Shown: positions 19,901 to 28,513 of the stretch, one piece after another
How the letters are laid out: each line of letters opens with the position of its first letter
Position numbering within the stretch: the first letter of the stretch is position 1
Made by a program: the position numbers and the translations under genes
Notes under the pieces: model-generated
What the model saw: the letters and a program-made list of their open reading frames with translations, nothing else
What the model was told of the DNA's origin: nothing
Databases searched by the model: none
Assembly: GCA_020439995.1 (NCBI GenBank)
Contig: JAGROY010000140.1
Span: forward strand, 25,003-89,002
Reading direction: 5' to 3'
DNA length: 64,000 nt
Source: Verrucomicrobiia bacterium
GTDB taxonomy: Bacteria > Verrucomicrobiota > Verrucomicrobiia > Verrucomicrobiales > DEV007

Positions 19901-19951
19901 CGCTTCTGTCTCGTCGCCTTGAATTTGAACGAATTTGTTTACCTAGACTAG
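16937..19951 (+). CDS. PSD1-type protein: planctomycete cytochrome c domain, DUF1549 and DUF1553
   Basis: A protein of about 1004 residues from the ATG at 16937, with a signal peptide. The N-terminus has a haem-c site (NCVRCHGG, about residue 58) in a PSCyt1 domain. DUF1549 follows, with HWARHWLDVVRYAESNG and a second CxxCH in CARCHDHKGDP (about 374). A jelly-roll-like insert (about 470-610) and DUF1553 with NRLWQHHFGRG and PTQALAMLN complete it. PVC bacteria carry many such proteins, nearly always next to DUF1501 genes, and they are thought to take part in polysaccharide breakdown, but their chemistry is not established. It is 21 bases upstream of the DUF1501 gene. A longer frame back to 16763 overlaps the divergent AraC gene and is rejected. 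Confidence 0.9.
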   Translation: MKHSLQRFSSLRFFCVFRASLVLSAAAIPCANGEVVHPEFSTEQVAFFESNVRPLLDANCVRCHGGKGSNGEVKVRSGLQMISRKGILLGGDHGSAFDAANPGASLLLEMVSYKDEHHEMPPTGKLEPAELAVLEQWVEMGMPWTADDIDLLVEVPHEDSDNTTINDKTRAFWSNKPVVKPEPPKVDDPEWQKHPVDAFIYAQLAERGLKPNGKASKETLIRRAYYNLTGLPPTPEAVSAFVNDSSPDAWPKLVDSLLDSPHYGEHWARHWLDVVRYAESNGFERDSTKEHIWRYRDYVVSAFNSDKPYDQFIKEQLAGDELENPTPESIIATGYHRLMQWDDEPADREQHVYDVLDDNVRVTSEGMLAMTLGCARCHDHKGDPISQKDYYNFMAFFKGVTQHSNRDSIQAVDLPAEDEIVEARIRAREDELNNLRKTAERLRSEIREEFIKADPSLKDQLSGELDAVLVSDARGPGQIWRYTTARPADDWSAVGFRPQSDWKSGKVGIGSGVKDRSISTKLDFDELWMQTTFSLTEVPGRLQLSAAHSGAVEVYLNGQLIKKLSGRSAEYQTESLGKEALGALQTGRNVVSVHIKNAADNPYIDLGLRVSESEARLAELIDQRGEDLPNSNRIRRLNGTLERLEQLSAEPIPTGVMAMTVQERGSDPGDLFVHIRGSVHAPGDKVAPGVPQILDEGKVIEVPTPPEGAKTSGRRRILADWIAQPDNRRTSRVMMNRLWQHHFGRGICATPSDFGYLGELPTHPELLDWLARTFTDKGWKIKEMQRIVMNSLTYQMASTGNPAALEKDPANQLFWKFPMRRLTAEELRDSMIAVTGKLNEKVGGKSFFPVLDEEVLATSSTKDGKWASSPADELERRSIYIHIKRSLKPPELETFDFADTDSPCAARFVTTVPTQALAMLNSRNVNDQAEKLADRLREEVKDGVEAQVRRALELTLTRTIDDAEVTRGLQLIDELQNKHSLSADDAFERFCLVALNLNEFVYLD

Positions 19952-19972
19952 AATACCCAGCCCGCAAACACC

Positions 19973-21448
19973 ATGAGTAGCACACGCAAACACACGCCGG
20001 ACTTCTGTGGCCGCACGCGCAGGGATTTTCTTCACACTGCCGCAGGTGGTTTCGCATCAGTGGCACTCACCGGGATGCTCTCACAGAGCGATTTTTTCTC
20101 CGGTAGCGCCCAGGCCGCAGGAATCTCCAATCCGCTCGCGCCACGATCGCCGATGGGGTCGATTGGTTCCTTCGGAAAGGCGAAGAGCGTTATCTTCCTC
20201 TTCATGTACGGCGGCCCCAGCCACATGGATACTTTCGACTACAAGCCCGCGCTGTATCCGCTCGACGGCAAGACGATTCCGATCAAAACCTTCGGTCGCG
20301 GCGGTAAGAAAAACGAAGGTCGCGTAGTTGGTCCCAAATACGCGTTCAAGCAATACGGCCAGTGCGGTAAGCACGTGTCGGAGTTGTTCCCTAACGTTGC
20401 CACATGCGTGGACGACATCGCGTTTCTGCATTCGATGACTGCGGATTCGCCGATTCACGGTTCCGCCATGCTCATGATGAATGCAGGATCGGTCATCAGC
20501 GGCAAGCCATCGCTGGGATCATGGGTGAACTACGGGCTTGGCACCGTAAATGAAAACCTGCCCGGCTATGTGGTGATGCTCGATCAATCCGGCGGGCCGA
20601 TCAGCGGCGCAAAGAACTGGACGTCCGGATACATGCCGGCCAGCTACGCGGGCACCGTGTTCCGTTCCAAAGGCGATCCCATTCTGAACCTGAAGCACGT
20701 CAATGGTATGAGCGCCGGAGAGCAACGGTCGCTCCTGGATTGTCTGCACGACATGAATGAAGGGCACCTCAAAACCCGGTTCGATAACTCGAACCTGGCC
20801 GCACGCATTTCCAGTTACGAGTTGGCCTACAAGATGCAGGCCACCGCGCCAGAAGCGATCGACGTCGCCAGCGAGCCTGAACATGTGAAGAGCCTCTACG
20901 GTATGGACAACGGCCGTACCGAAGACTTTGGCCGCAAGTGCCTGCTGGCCCGTCGTCTGGTTGAGCGCGGAGTACGCTTCATTCAGATCTACTCAGGCGG
21001 TGCCCACAATGACGCCAACTGGGATGCACACGGCGATCTCAAAGCCAATCACGACAAGCACGCCGGCGACACCGACAAGCCCATCGCCGGCCTGCTCAAA
21101 GATCTCAAACAGCGCGGGATGCTCGACGAAACACTCGTCGTCTGGGGCGGCGAATTCGGACGCCAGCCCACCGCCGAATACGCCCAAGGCACCGGACGCG
21201 ATCACAACGCCTACGGCTTCACGATGTGGATGGCCGGCGGCGGCATCAAAGGTGGCGTCAGCCACGGAGAGACCGACGAACTCGGTGCCGCCGCAGTCAA
21301 AGACCGCCTCCATGTTCGGAACCTCCACGCCACCATTCTGCACCAACTCGGCCTCGATCCTAACAATCTCGCCTACTTCTACAACGGCCTCGATCAGAAG
21401 CTCGTCGGCGTAGAGGGCGCGGACCCGATCTATCCGATCATCGCGTAG
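19973..21448 (+). CDS. DUF1501 protein, Tat-exported partner of the PSD1 protein
   Basis: A 491-residue protein with a twin-arginine signal (TRRDFLHTAAGGFASVAL). The fold belongs to the alkaline phosphatase/sulfatase superfamily; family landmarks seen are FLFMYGGPSHMDTFD, PIHGSAMLMMNAG, RRLVERGVRFIQIYSGG and WGGEFGRQPTAE. DUF1501 proteins are the near-universal partners of PSD1 proteins. Its start is 21 bases after the PSD1 stop, so the two form an operon under the AraC-side promoter. The function is only known by association. Confidence 0.92.
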   Translation: MSSTRKHTPDFCGRTRRDFLHTAAGGFASVALTGMLSQSDFFSGSAQAAGISNPLAPRSPMGSIGSFGKAKSVIFLFMYGGPSHMDTFDYKPALYPLDGKTIPIKTFGRGGKKNEGRVVGPKYAFKQYGQCGKHVSELFPNVATCVDDIAFLHSMTADSPIHGSAMLMMNAGSVISGKPSLGSWVNYGLGTVNENLPGYVVMLDQSGGPISGAKNWTSGYMPASYAGTVFRSKGDPILNLKHVNGMSAGEQRSLLDCLHDMNEGHLKTRFDNSNLAARISSYELAYKMQATAPEAIDVASEPEHVKSLYGMDNGRTEDFGRKCLLARRLVERGVRFIQIYSGGAHNDANWDAHGDLKANHDKHAGDTDKPIAGLLKDLKQRGMLDETLVVWGGEFGRQPTAEYAQGTGRDHNAYGFTMWMAGGGIKGGVSHGETDELGAAAVKDRLHVRNLHATILHQLGLDPNNLAYFYNGLDQKLVGVEGADPIYPIIA

Positions 21449-21500
21449 CCGGATTTCTGCAATCGCGCCAGGCATTCTCTTTCCAATCCGTGCCATCAGC

Positions 21501-21537
21501 GAAATCTGCGAATCCATTTCCAGCAGGCGCAGATTTC
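21501..21537. terminator. Possible transcription-terminating hairpin after the first PSD1-DUF1501 operon
   Basis: A perfect ten-base inverted repeat (GAAATCTGCG at 21501-21510, CGCAGATTTC at 21528-21537) lies 52 bases after the DUF1501 stop. A run of seven Ts follows only at 21563, so it is not a textbook intrinsic terminator. The rest of 21449-21609 shows no gene. Confidence 0.3.
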
Positions 21538-21609
21538 TGAACGGCCGTTGAGATTTGAGATGATTTTTTTCAGAAAGGAGTCTTTCGCGCTTCGCGTTTC
21601 CTTCCATCT

Positions 21610-22028
21610 TCAAAGCCCACACATTTCCACGATCTCGCGTGGACTGTGAATCGGGATCAAGGCACCCCTGAACCCGGCGGGATCACGTATCACGCTCGCA
21701 TCAACGTGGACCGTCCGGCCAGCAGCAGCGGCAACGCCATCTTCGAAATAGTCCAGCGTCGAGCCCAAGGCATCCTCGATCACGGTGTCCGGTTCACTGC
21801 GGCAATCGTTAGCCCGTGGCAAACGTCCGCGATCGGAGCGCGGGCTTGGCCGCTTTCCCCGGTTGCTTTGCGGATGATGTAAAAGAGACCCATGACGGCA
21901 GAGGCACTGAGGAACCCTGTCATTTCACCCCGTTCACACGCATCGTAAACCTTTGCACTGTCCGCGGCGAACGGCTCGCGCGTCAACCGCACATCCAGCA
22001 GCACGTTGGTATCCAACAGCACTGTCAT
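21610..22028 (-). pseudogene. VapC-like PIN-domain toxin broken by a frameshift
   Basis: The first frame (22028 down to about 21790) begins TVLLDTNVLLDVRLTREPFA, the typical PIN start with its first acidic residue, and continues through GFLSASAVMGLFYIIRKA. It then stops right after IAAVNR. The adjacent frame continues exactly where a PIN toxin should: TVIEDALGSTLDYFEDGVA, then IRDPAGFRG and SPREIVEM. Restoring one G near 21790 would rejoin them (NR-D-TVIED), so a one-base deletion split the gene. It overlaps the upstream antitoxin-like gene by four bases, as a VapBC pair would. It is a genuine inactivated toxin unless the base is a sequencing error. Confidence 0.75.
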
Positions 22029-22207
22029 CCAATGTGTTTGTTTTCCAGATGCCGCTTATACGCCTCCAGGTCGACATCGCGGTCACCAAGAACCCCGAGC
22101 AGTCTCATCGTCCGCTCCCCCAGCACCGGCCTGTCGCCGCCTTCCCCACTCACAGACGGGCCTGATTCACGCGACGCCTTCAGTGATTGGAACATCACCT
22201 GCTTCAA
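22025..22207 (-). CDS. Putative antitoxin of the broken PIN toxin
   Basis: A short frame of up to 60 residues whose stop overlaps the PIN start (ATGA, 22025-22028). The C-terminus GDRDVDLEAYKRHLENKH is acidic/basic and helical, as in toxin-binding tails of small antitoxins. The N-terminal DNA-binding part is unclear; the first codon of this frame is TTG, and the ATG at 22195 is an alternative. The gene may itself be truncated. The role is inferred from arrangement with the PIN gene. Confidence 0.45.
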   Translation of the reverse strand: MKQVMFQSLKASRESGPSVSGEGGDRPVLGERTMRLLGVLGDRDVDLEAYKRHLENKHIG

Positions 22208-22271
22208 GAGCCGGACTTACGTAATCGAAGATGACCTGAACGAACGAAAAATAGGGGAGGTGCATCATACA

Positions 22272-23696
<1,425 letters not shown>

Positions 23697-23709
23697 GGTC
23701 GTTGTTACT

Positions 23710-25896
23710 CTAGTCGATGAATTGAAAGCGGCTGGTGGAAAACAGGGCATGGCAGGCAGTCGACCACGCGCGCAGGCTGGCGTTGTCGTCGCCTTCGCTC
23801 GCCAGGCGGGATTCAGTTTTTGCCACAAAGTCGAGCAGCTCTGTTCTCTCTGCATCATCGGGGTTGAGCCCTAGGATCTGGCGGAACATGTGATCGATCC
23901 GTGATTCGCTGGTCTCTGGGGAGGCGAGCAGTTGCTTCGCGGTAGCCTCGGCGGCGTTCATGACCATGTCGTCGTTCAGGAGAAACAGGCCTTGTGTTGC
24001 AGCGGTGATGTTGGGCCGTGCGCCAGTAGTCGCGTGCGGATTGGCAAAGTTGAACACTTCGAACAACTCCGGCAAGTCATTGCGAATGACGGGAAGGTAA
24101 ACGCTGCGGTTCGGAAAGTCGGTACGGCGTCGCACCTCATTCTTACCGACTGCCGTCGCCTGATCTCCCAGATACGAAACCGAGGATCCCATAGGTGAAA
24201 GATCCAGCTGTCCGGCTGCCATAAGCATCGCGTCGCGCAGCGCCTCAGGATCCAGGCGGCGGCGGTGCGCTCTCCACATGAGACGATTGTCAGGGTCGAT
24301 TTCGTGCGCAGCAGCATCGTATTCGCTGCTCAGGGCGAAGCTGCGGCTCAGCGCAATTTCGCGCACCAAGGCTTTGATCGACCAGCCGGAATCGATCAGT
24401 GTTTTCGCGAGGTGATCGAGCAATTCCGGATGACTCGGCAGCTCACCGGTTCTGCCGAAGTTGTCGACGGTGCGGACAATTCCCACTCCTATCATGTGGT
24501 GCCAGATGCGATTTGCCAGCACCCTGGCCGTTAGCCTGCCTGCACCATGCTCGACATCCGTAAGCCATTGCCCCAGCTCCAGTCGACCGCTTTTGCCGTC
24601 CGGAATCTTGATCTCGTTGTTCGTGCTGATCACTTGCAGAAAGCCACGCGGCACCTTTTCGCCCAGTTGATTGAACTGCCCGGCTTTGCGGATCGACTCG
24701 TCGGCAGGCTTGTCCACGTCGCTGGGGATCATCGCCCGCGGCGGAATCGGGGGCGCCTGGGCAATCGCTGCATCGAGTTCTGCGATCAGCTGGTTCTGCG
24801 AAGCGATGCGTTGCTCAGATGGCTGAGTCGCGTCCTTCGCCCCATCGGAAAGTGCGTCCGCATTTTTTTCTACCAGGTTTTTGAGCCCTTCTGCGTCGTC
24901 CTTTTTGAGAAACTCCAGAGCGGACTTCGCTCGCTCCGCTTTCTTCCTGGCTTGCGGCAGCTCCCGCCAGTATCTCTCATACTCAGAGTCCAGCGCATCG
25001 CCGTCCTGTCCCAGTCCCACGAGGCGCTCCATCACCCGCTGCTCCCCGAGCATATAGCGCCGCTCCATGACTTGTGTGGATGTTAGAATTCCAGCCAGTG
25101 CGTAGTAGTCGGCAGTGGGAACAGGTTCGAATTTATGATCGTGGCATTTGGCGCAGCCGAGTGTAAGTCCAAGCAATGACCGGCCAATGGTGTCGATCTG
25201 TTCATCGGCCACTTCCATACGCTGGTTGTTCGCATCATTGCCCAGCAGCACCTTTGGGCCGATCACCATGAATCCGGCGGCAATGCGCTGGCGGTCACGT
25301 TGCTCGATGGAATCATAAGGCAACGCGTCCCCAGCGATCTGCTCCAGCACAAAACGATCGAACGGAACGTCCGCATTCACTGCGTCAATCACCCAGTTCC
25401 GGTAGCGCCATGCCTCACGGAAAAGGAAGTTTTCGTCCAGCCCATTCGAGTCCGCATAGCGGGCCAGATCCAGCCAATGCCGTCCCCAGCGCTCGCCGAA
25501 CCGGGGCGAACCAAGCAGTTGATCAACCACTTGTTCCAGCGCATCTGGATGTTGATTTTCAACGAACGCCTGTGTCTGTTCAGCTGTCGGGGGCAAGCCA
25601 ACGAGTTGAAAGTAGACCCTGCGGATCAATTCCTTGCGGCCTGCGTCCGGCACTGATTTCACCCCCTCCTGCTTGAGTCTGGCTGCGATGAAATCGTCGA
25701 TCCGCGACTGCGACCAGTCGGCTACTGGAGTTTCCGTTAGATCTGCAAATGGTTGAAACGCCCAGTGGCTCCTGCCTGCAACTGGATCCGATGGAGGCGC
25801 ATCCGCAGCGTCGCCCTTTGAGATGAAAATCATCGCCGACACAACGAGCGTCGCGAAACGCATTGTCATAGAATCTGTTGAGAGAGACGAACGCAT
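23710..25896 (-). CDS. DUF1549/DUF1553 (PSD1-type) protein, second copy, lacking the N-terminal cytochrome domain
   Basis: Up to 728 residues with a signal peptide (RFATLVVSAMIFISKGDA; internal Met codons near residue 10 may be the true start). DUF1549 starts almost at once (PVADWSQSRIDDFIAARL) and contains RWGRHWLDLARYADSNG and CAKCHDHKFEPV, a CxxCH that could hold haem. A helical spacer with an Ala/Glu-rich coil (about 300-370) precedes DUF1553 (LANRIWHHMIGVGIVRTVDN). The PSCyt1 domain of the first copy is absent. It heads the operon with the DUF1501 gene at 23696. Confidence 0.9.
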   Translation of the reverse strand: MRSSLSTDSMTMRFATLVVSAMIFISKGDAADAPPSDPVAGRSHWAFQPFADLTETPVADWSQSRIDDFIAARLKQEGVKSVPDAGRKELIRRVYFQLVGLPPTAEQTQAFVENQHPDALEQVVDQLLGSPRFGERWGRHWLDLARYADSNGLDENFLFREAWRYRNWVIDAVNADVPFDRFVLEQIAGDALPYDSIEQRDRQRIAAGFMVIGPKVLLGNDANNQRMEVADEQIDTIGRSLLGLTLGCAKCHDHKFEPVPTADYYALAGILTSTQVMERRYMLGEQRVMERLVGLGQDGDALDSEYERYWRELPQARKKAERAKSALEFLKKDDAEGLKNLVEKNADALSDGAKDATQPSEQRIASQNQLIAELDAAIAQAPPIPPRAMIPSDVDKPADESIRKAGQFNQLGEKVPRGFLQVISTNNEIKIPDGKSGRLELGQWLTDVEHGAGRLTARVLANRIWHHMIGVGIVRTVDNFGRTGELPSHPELLDHLAKTLIDSGWSIKALVREIALSRSFALSSEYDAAAHEIDPDNRLMWRAHRRRLDPEALRDAMLMAAGQLDLSPMGSSVSYLGDQATAVGKNEVRRRTDFPNRSVYLPVIRNDLPELFEVFNFANPHATTGARPNITAATQGLFLLNDDMVMNAAEATAKQLLASPETSESRIDHMFRQILGLNPDDAERTELLDFVAKTESRLASEGDDNASLRAWSTACHALFSTSRFQFID

Positions 25897-25958
25897 GAGT
25901 TGTGTTGAAGATAATCCGTCGGGTTGCCTGCCACAATCGGATAATGATCACTGGCGCA

Positions 25959-26789
25959 TCAGCCTTCGGGATCAAGCAATCTGAGAAGCCGTTCCCGGCA
26001 CTCGCCCAATCCCTTGTAGTGCGCCATTTCGTCTGGCATCGTGGCCAATGCCCGGTGTAGTCGCTGTGTGGCTCCAGCGTCTTGTATCACGGTCAGCAGC
26101 GGCATGATCTGCAATCGAATCCCGAACAGAATTCCTTTGGAAACAGGAAGCGCCACGAGCGACTGCCATTCAATGCGGAGCCAGACATCGCCCGCCACCA
26201 CTTCATCGTGAAGGCGAGGCGGGCTGAGTGCCGGATGAAGGTTGAGATCAGACGCTGCCGCAAGTCCCCAGTTGGTTCGCTCCCATGAGATGCCTGGTTT
26301 GATTCGGTTCAGGAAGCCATTGATCTGCCTGCCGAGATCCGCATTCAAGTTCGGCACAGGCGAATGGATGGAATCCATCGATTTGCCCAATTTTTCCTCT
26401 AGACTCCAGTGCGAAGGAAAGCACACACAACCGCCGAGTAATCGAGGCAATCCGGCGTCGGTAGATTTCATCAGGAGAAAGTCCGGCTCCCAATGCGCAC
26501 CTAGAAGCTGGCAGCGCATCATTGGATCGCGCTCCTTTGAAATCCGGTCAATGGTCTCCCCGTCGATGCCGCCAACGTCGTTTGCGAGACTCGTCGCTTC
26601 ATCGAGCATCGCCTCGCACCCGGCCGACATGGCGGCATAGCGACTCGGTTGCTCAGCAATCCAGCGCGATCTCTGTCCAATCAGTTCCGCATGGTCATTG
26701 GTCGCGCCATAGTATCCCGAAAGCGTTCCTTTGGAAAAGCGCATCGAATGCCTGAAGTCTTCGTCGGGAAGGAGAGGGGAAAGGTTCAT
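25959..26789 (-). CDS. DUF3445 protein (haem-dependent oxidative N-demethylase alpha-like)
   Basis: About 276 residues from the ATG at 26789. The family pattern is clear: GCVCFPSHWSLEEKLGKSM, then IHSPVPNLN and LNRIKPGISWERTNWGL. In characterised relatives the protein binds haem and works with a separate reductase in oxidative demethylation of amines. No reductase or amine-metabolism gene is adjacent, so this copy seems to stand alone. Longer in-frame starts exist up to 26993, but they run into the palindromic repeat and the divergent GH17 start region. Confidence 0.8.
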   Translation of the reverse strand: MNLSPLLPDEDFRHSMRFSKGTLSGYYGATNDHAELIGQRSRWIAEQPSRYAAMSAGCEAMLDEATSLANDVGGIDGETIDRISKERDPMMRCQLLGAHWEPDFLLMKSTDAGLPRLLGGCVCFPSHWSLEEKLGKSMDSIHSPVPNLNADLGRQINGFLNRIKPGISWERTNWGLAAASDLNLHPALSPPRLHDEVVAGDVWLRIEWQSLVALPVSKGILFGIRLQIMPLLTVIQDAGATQRLHRALATMPDEMAHYKGLGECRERLLRLLDPEG

Positions 26790-26792
26790 CGA

Positions 26793-26863
26793 GAAAGTTA
26801 GTTTGCGCTTTAGCTCAACATTCCCATGCCATAAGATCGAGCTAAAGCTCGGACTACTTTCTG
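26793..26863. repeat. Palindromic intergenic element, copy 1
   Basis: About 70 bases. It begins GAAAGTTAGTTTGCGCTT and ends GATCGAGCTAAAGCTCGGAC followed by TACTTTCTG, and matches the element at 27944-28010. The ends are roughly inverse (GAAAGT.. / ..ACTTTC) with an internal GAGC-TAAA-GCTC hairpin. It lies between the divergent DUF3445 and GH17 starts and may be transcribed with either. Confidence 0.6.
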
Positions 26864-26898
26864 TTGATTCCGGTCGCGAAGCAGGCGAATCATTCATC

Positions 26899-27906
26899 AT
26901 GGTATCTCGACTGATCCTGAGCATCCTCATGTTTGTTACTCCGCTGGCTCGTGCTGAGGACGCATTTGAGCGTCGGCCGCTCATCTTTCCCAAAGATGGA
27001 TTTGGACTATGTTACGGGCCGTATCGGGCGGGGCAGCAACCGGGAGGTGCTGCACCATCGCGTGCGCAACTACGCGAAGATGTTCGAATCCTGAGTAAGC
27101 ACTGCGAGATGATTCGCGTTTATGGAGCGGGTCACTTTGCTGGCGACCTTCTCGACATCATCAAGGAAGAGAAGAGTTCGCTGAAAGTGCTGCTGGGCGG
27201 ATGGTTAAATCAGGAGGCGATCTATGATCAGGAAGGGAAACTGGTAAAAACGCATGAGGGTGTCCGTGAGAAGAATGCGATGGAACTGGCAACATTGATC
27301 GCACTCGCCGATGCTCATCGCGAGTCGGTTGTAGCCGTTCTCGTTGGGAATGAAACCCAGGTGGAATGGAGCGACCATCGCATACATCCGAAGACGTTGA
27401 TCGGCCACATTCGCGATGTGCGGTCGCAGGTGGCAGTGCCGGTGACAACAGGCGATGACTTTAATTTCTGGAACAAAGACCGCAGCCGGGAAGTCGCAGC
27501 AGAAGTCGACTTCATCACCATTCATCTCTACGCGTTGTGGAATGGTGCGCTGATGGATGTGGCGTTGGACTGGACGAAAAGCGAGTATCAGTCGGCGAAG
27601 AATTTCCACCCGCAGATCCCAGTCGTTGTCGGAGAATCTGGATGGGCAACCAGCAAAGCGGATACCGGTCTTCAAGGACGCCTGATGAAAGAGAAGGCAG
27701 GGCCGGAGCAACAGGTGAAGTTTCTTGAGCAACTGTTTCCGTGGCTCAAGGCGGAGCATGTTCCGGTGTTCTACTTCTCGGCATTCGATGAGCCGTGGAA
27801 AAGTGGCGAGGATACCGCCGGAGCGGAAGGTCACTGGGGCCTGTTCAAGGAGGATCGAACTTCCAAGGCAGCAGCGGTGCGATTGTTAGAGCTGCGGTCT
27901 GAGTGA
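26899..27906 (+). CDS. Secreted GH17-like glycosidase (beta-1,3-glucan type)
   Basis: About 335 residues from the ATG at 26899, with a signal peptide (RLILSILMFVTPLARA). The core is a TIM barrel: FGLCYGPYRAGQQPGG, IRVYGAG, VLVGNETQVEW with the likely acid/base Glu (about 152), then FITIHLYALWN, and VVVGESGWATS with the likely nucleophile Glu (about 243), then FYFSAFDEPWK. These fit clan A enzymes near GH17. Glucan is the probable substrate, but exact specificity is not readable. Copies of one palindromic repeat lie on both sides. Confidence 0.8.
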   Translation: MVSRLILSILMFVTPLARAEDAFERRPLIFPKDGFGLCYGPYRAGQQPGGAAPSRAQLREDVRILSKHCEMIRVYGAGHFAGDLLDIIKEEKSSLKVLLGGWLNQEAIYDQEGKLVKTHEGVREKNAMELATLIALADAHRESVVAVLVGNETQVEWSDHRIHPKTLIGHIRDVRSQVAVPVTTGDDFNFWNKDRSREVAAEVDFITIHLYALWNGALMDVALDWTKSEYQSAKNFHPQIPVVVGESGWATSKADTGLQGRLMKEKAGPEQQVKFLEQLFPWLKAEHVPVFYFSAFDEPWKSGEDTAGAEGHWGLFKEDRTSKAAAVRLLELRSE

Positions 27907-27943
27907 TCTCCGCTGAGTGGAATCGAACCGAGGGGAGCCCCCT

Positions 27944-28010
27944 GAAAGTAGCTTGAGCTTCGGCTCAAGCCCGGAGCGCAGGATCGAGCGAAAGCTCGGA
28001 CTACTTTCTG
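27944..28010. repeat. Palindromic intergenic element, copy 2
   Basis: It starts GAAAGTAGCTTGAGCTTCGG, reads through CTCAAG, and ends GATCGAGCGAAAGCTCGGAC followed by TACTTTCTG. Two tight hairpins (TTGAGC-TTCG-GCTCAA and GAGC-GAAA-GCTC) sit between inverse termini GAAAGTAG and CTACTTTC. It is the better preserved of the two copies and lies between the GH17 stop and the BlaI operators. Confidence 0.65.
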
Positions 28011-28086
28011 CATTTCTTCTGTTTAAATAGAAGAAATGTATTGACGGGGACTGGTAAAGCGATAGATACTTCTGTTTAAATAGAAG
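28011..28086 (+). promoter_or_regulatory. Promoter with two BlaI-type operators
   Basis: Two copies of CTTCTGTTTAAATAGAAG (28016-28033 and 28069-28086) are nearly perfect palindromes, and the first extends to a 28-base palindrome (28011-28038). Between them lie TTGACG (28041-28046) and GATACT (28065-28070) with an 18-base spacer. Two identical operators around a promoter just before a BlaI gene is the usual autoregulated arrangement; BlaI dimers should bind here until released by the M56 protease. Confidence 0.75.
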
Positions 28087-28102
28087 AGCGAGAGATCGAA
28101 CC

Positions 28103-28513
28103 ATGCCGCGTGAAGTATCGAAATATCCTACGGAGCTTGAGCTTCAGATTCTGAAAATACTGTGGGAGAGCGGGCCACTGCCGGTGCGCGATGTGCGACA
28201 GGCACTGGCCGAGCGGGAGAAGAAGCGGTTGGCTCATACGTCAGTGGTCACAACGCTCAACAACATGGTGGCGAAGAAGTATCTGAAGCGGAAAGCGCAG
28301 GGCAATGCCTACATTTTTGAAGCGAAAGTGCACCGTGATGAAGTGTCGAAGGGAATGGTGGGAGATCTGGTGAAGCGTGTATTCGACGGGTCGGCGTCTG
28401 CATTGATGCTCAATCTGCTCGCGGATGAGGAATTTTCGGAAGCAGAGCGGGAAGAGCTTAGCCAGTTGATTTACACTTATCGCCAGCAACAACAACCGGG
28501 GGAGAAGAAATGA
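28103..28513 (+). CDS. blaI: BlaI/MecI/CopY-family transcriptional repressor
   Basis: A 136-residue repressor with the winged-helix signature: LELQILKILWESGPLPVRDV, then TSVVTTLNNMVAKKYLKRK, followed by a helical dimerisation half. It is the DNA-binding partner of M56/BlaR1 proteases, which cleave it or cause its cleavage upon a signal. Its stop overlaps the ATG of the M56 gene (ATGA at 28510-28513). Two palindromes ahead of it are its likely operators. A beta-lactamase is not visible nearby, so the regulated target may be elsewhere or the pair may be self-contained. Confidence 0.9.
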   Translation: MPREVSKYPTELELQILKILWESGPLPVRDVRQALAEREKKRLAHTSVVTTLNNMVAKKYLKRKAQGNAYIFEAKVHRDEVSKGMVGDLVKRVFDGSASALMLNLLADEEFSEAEREELSQLIYTYRQQQQPGEKK

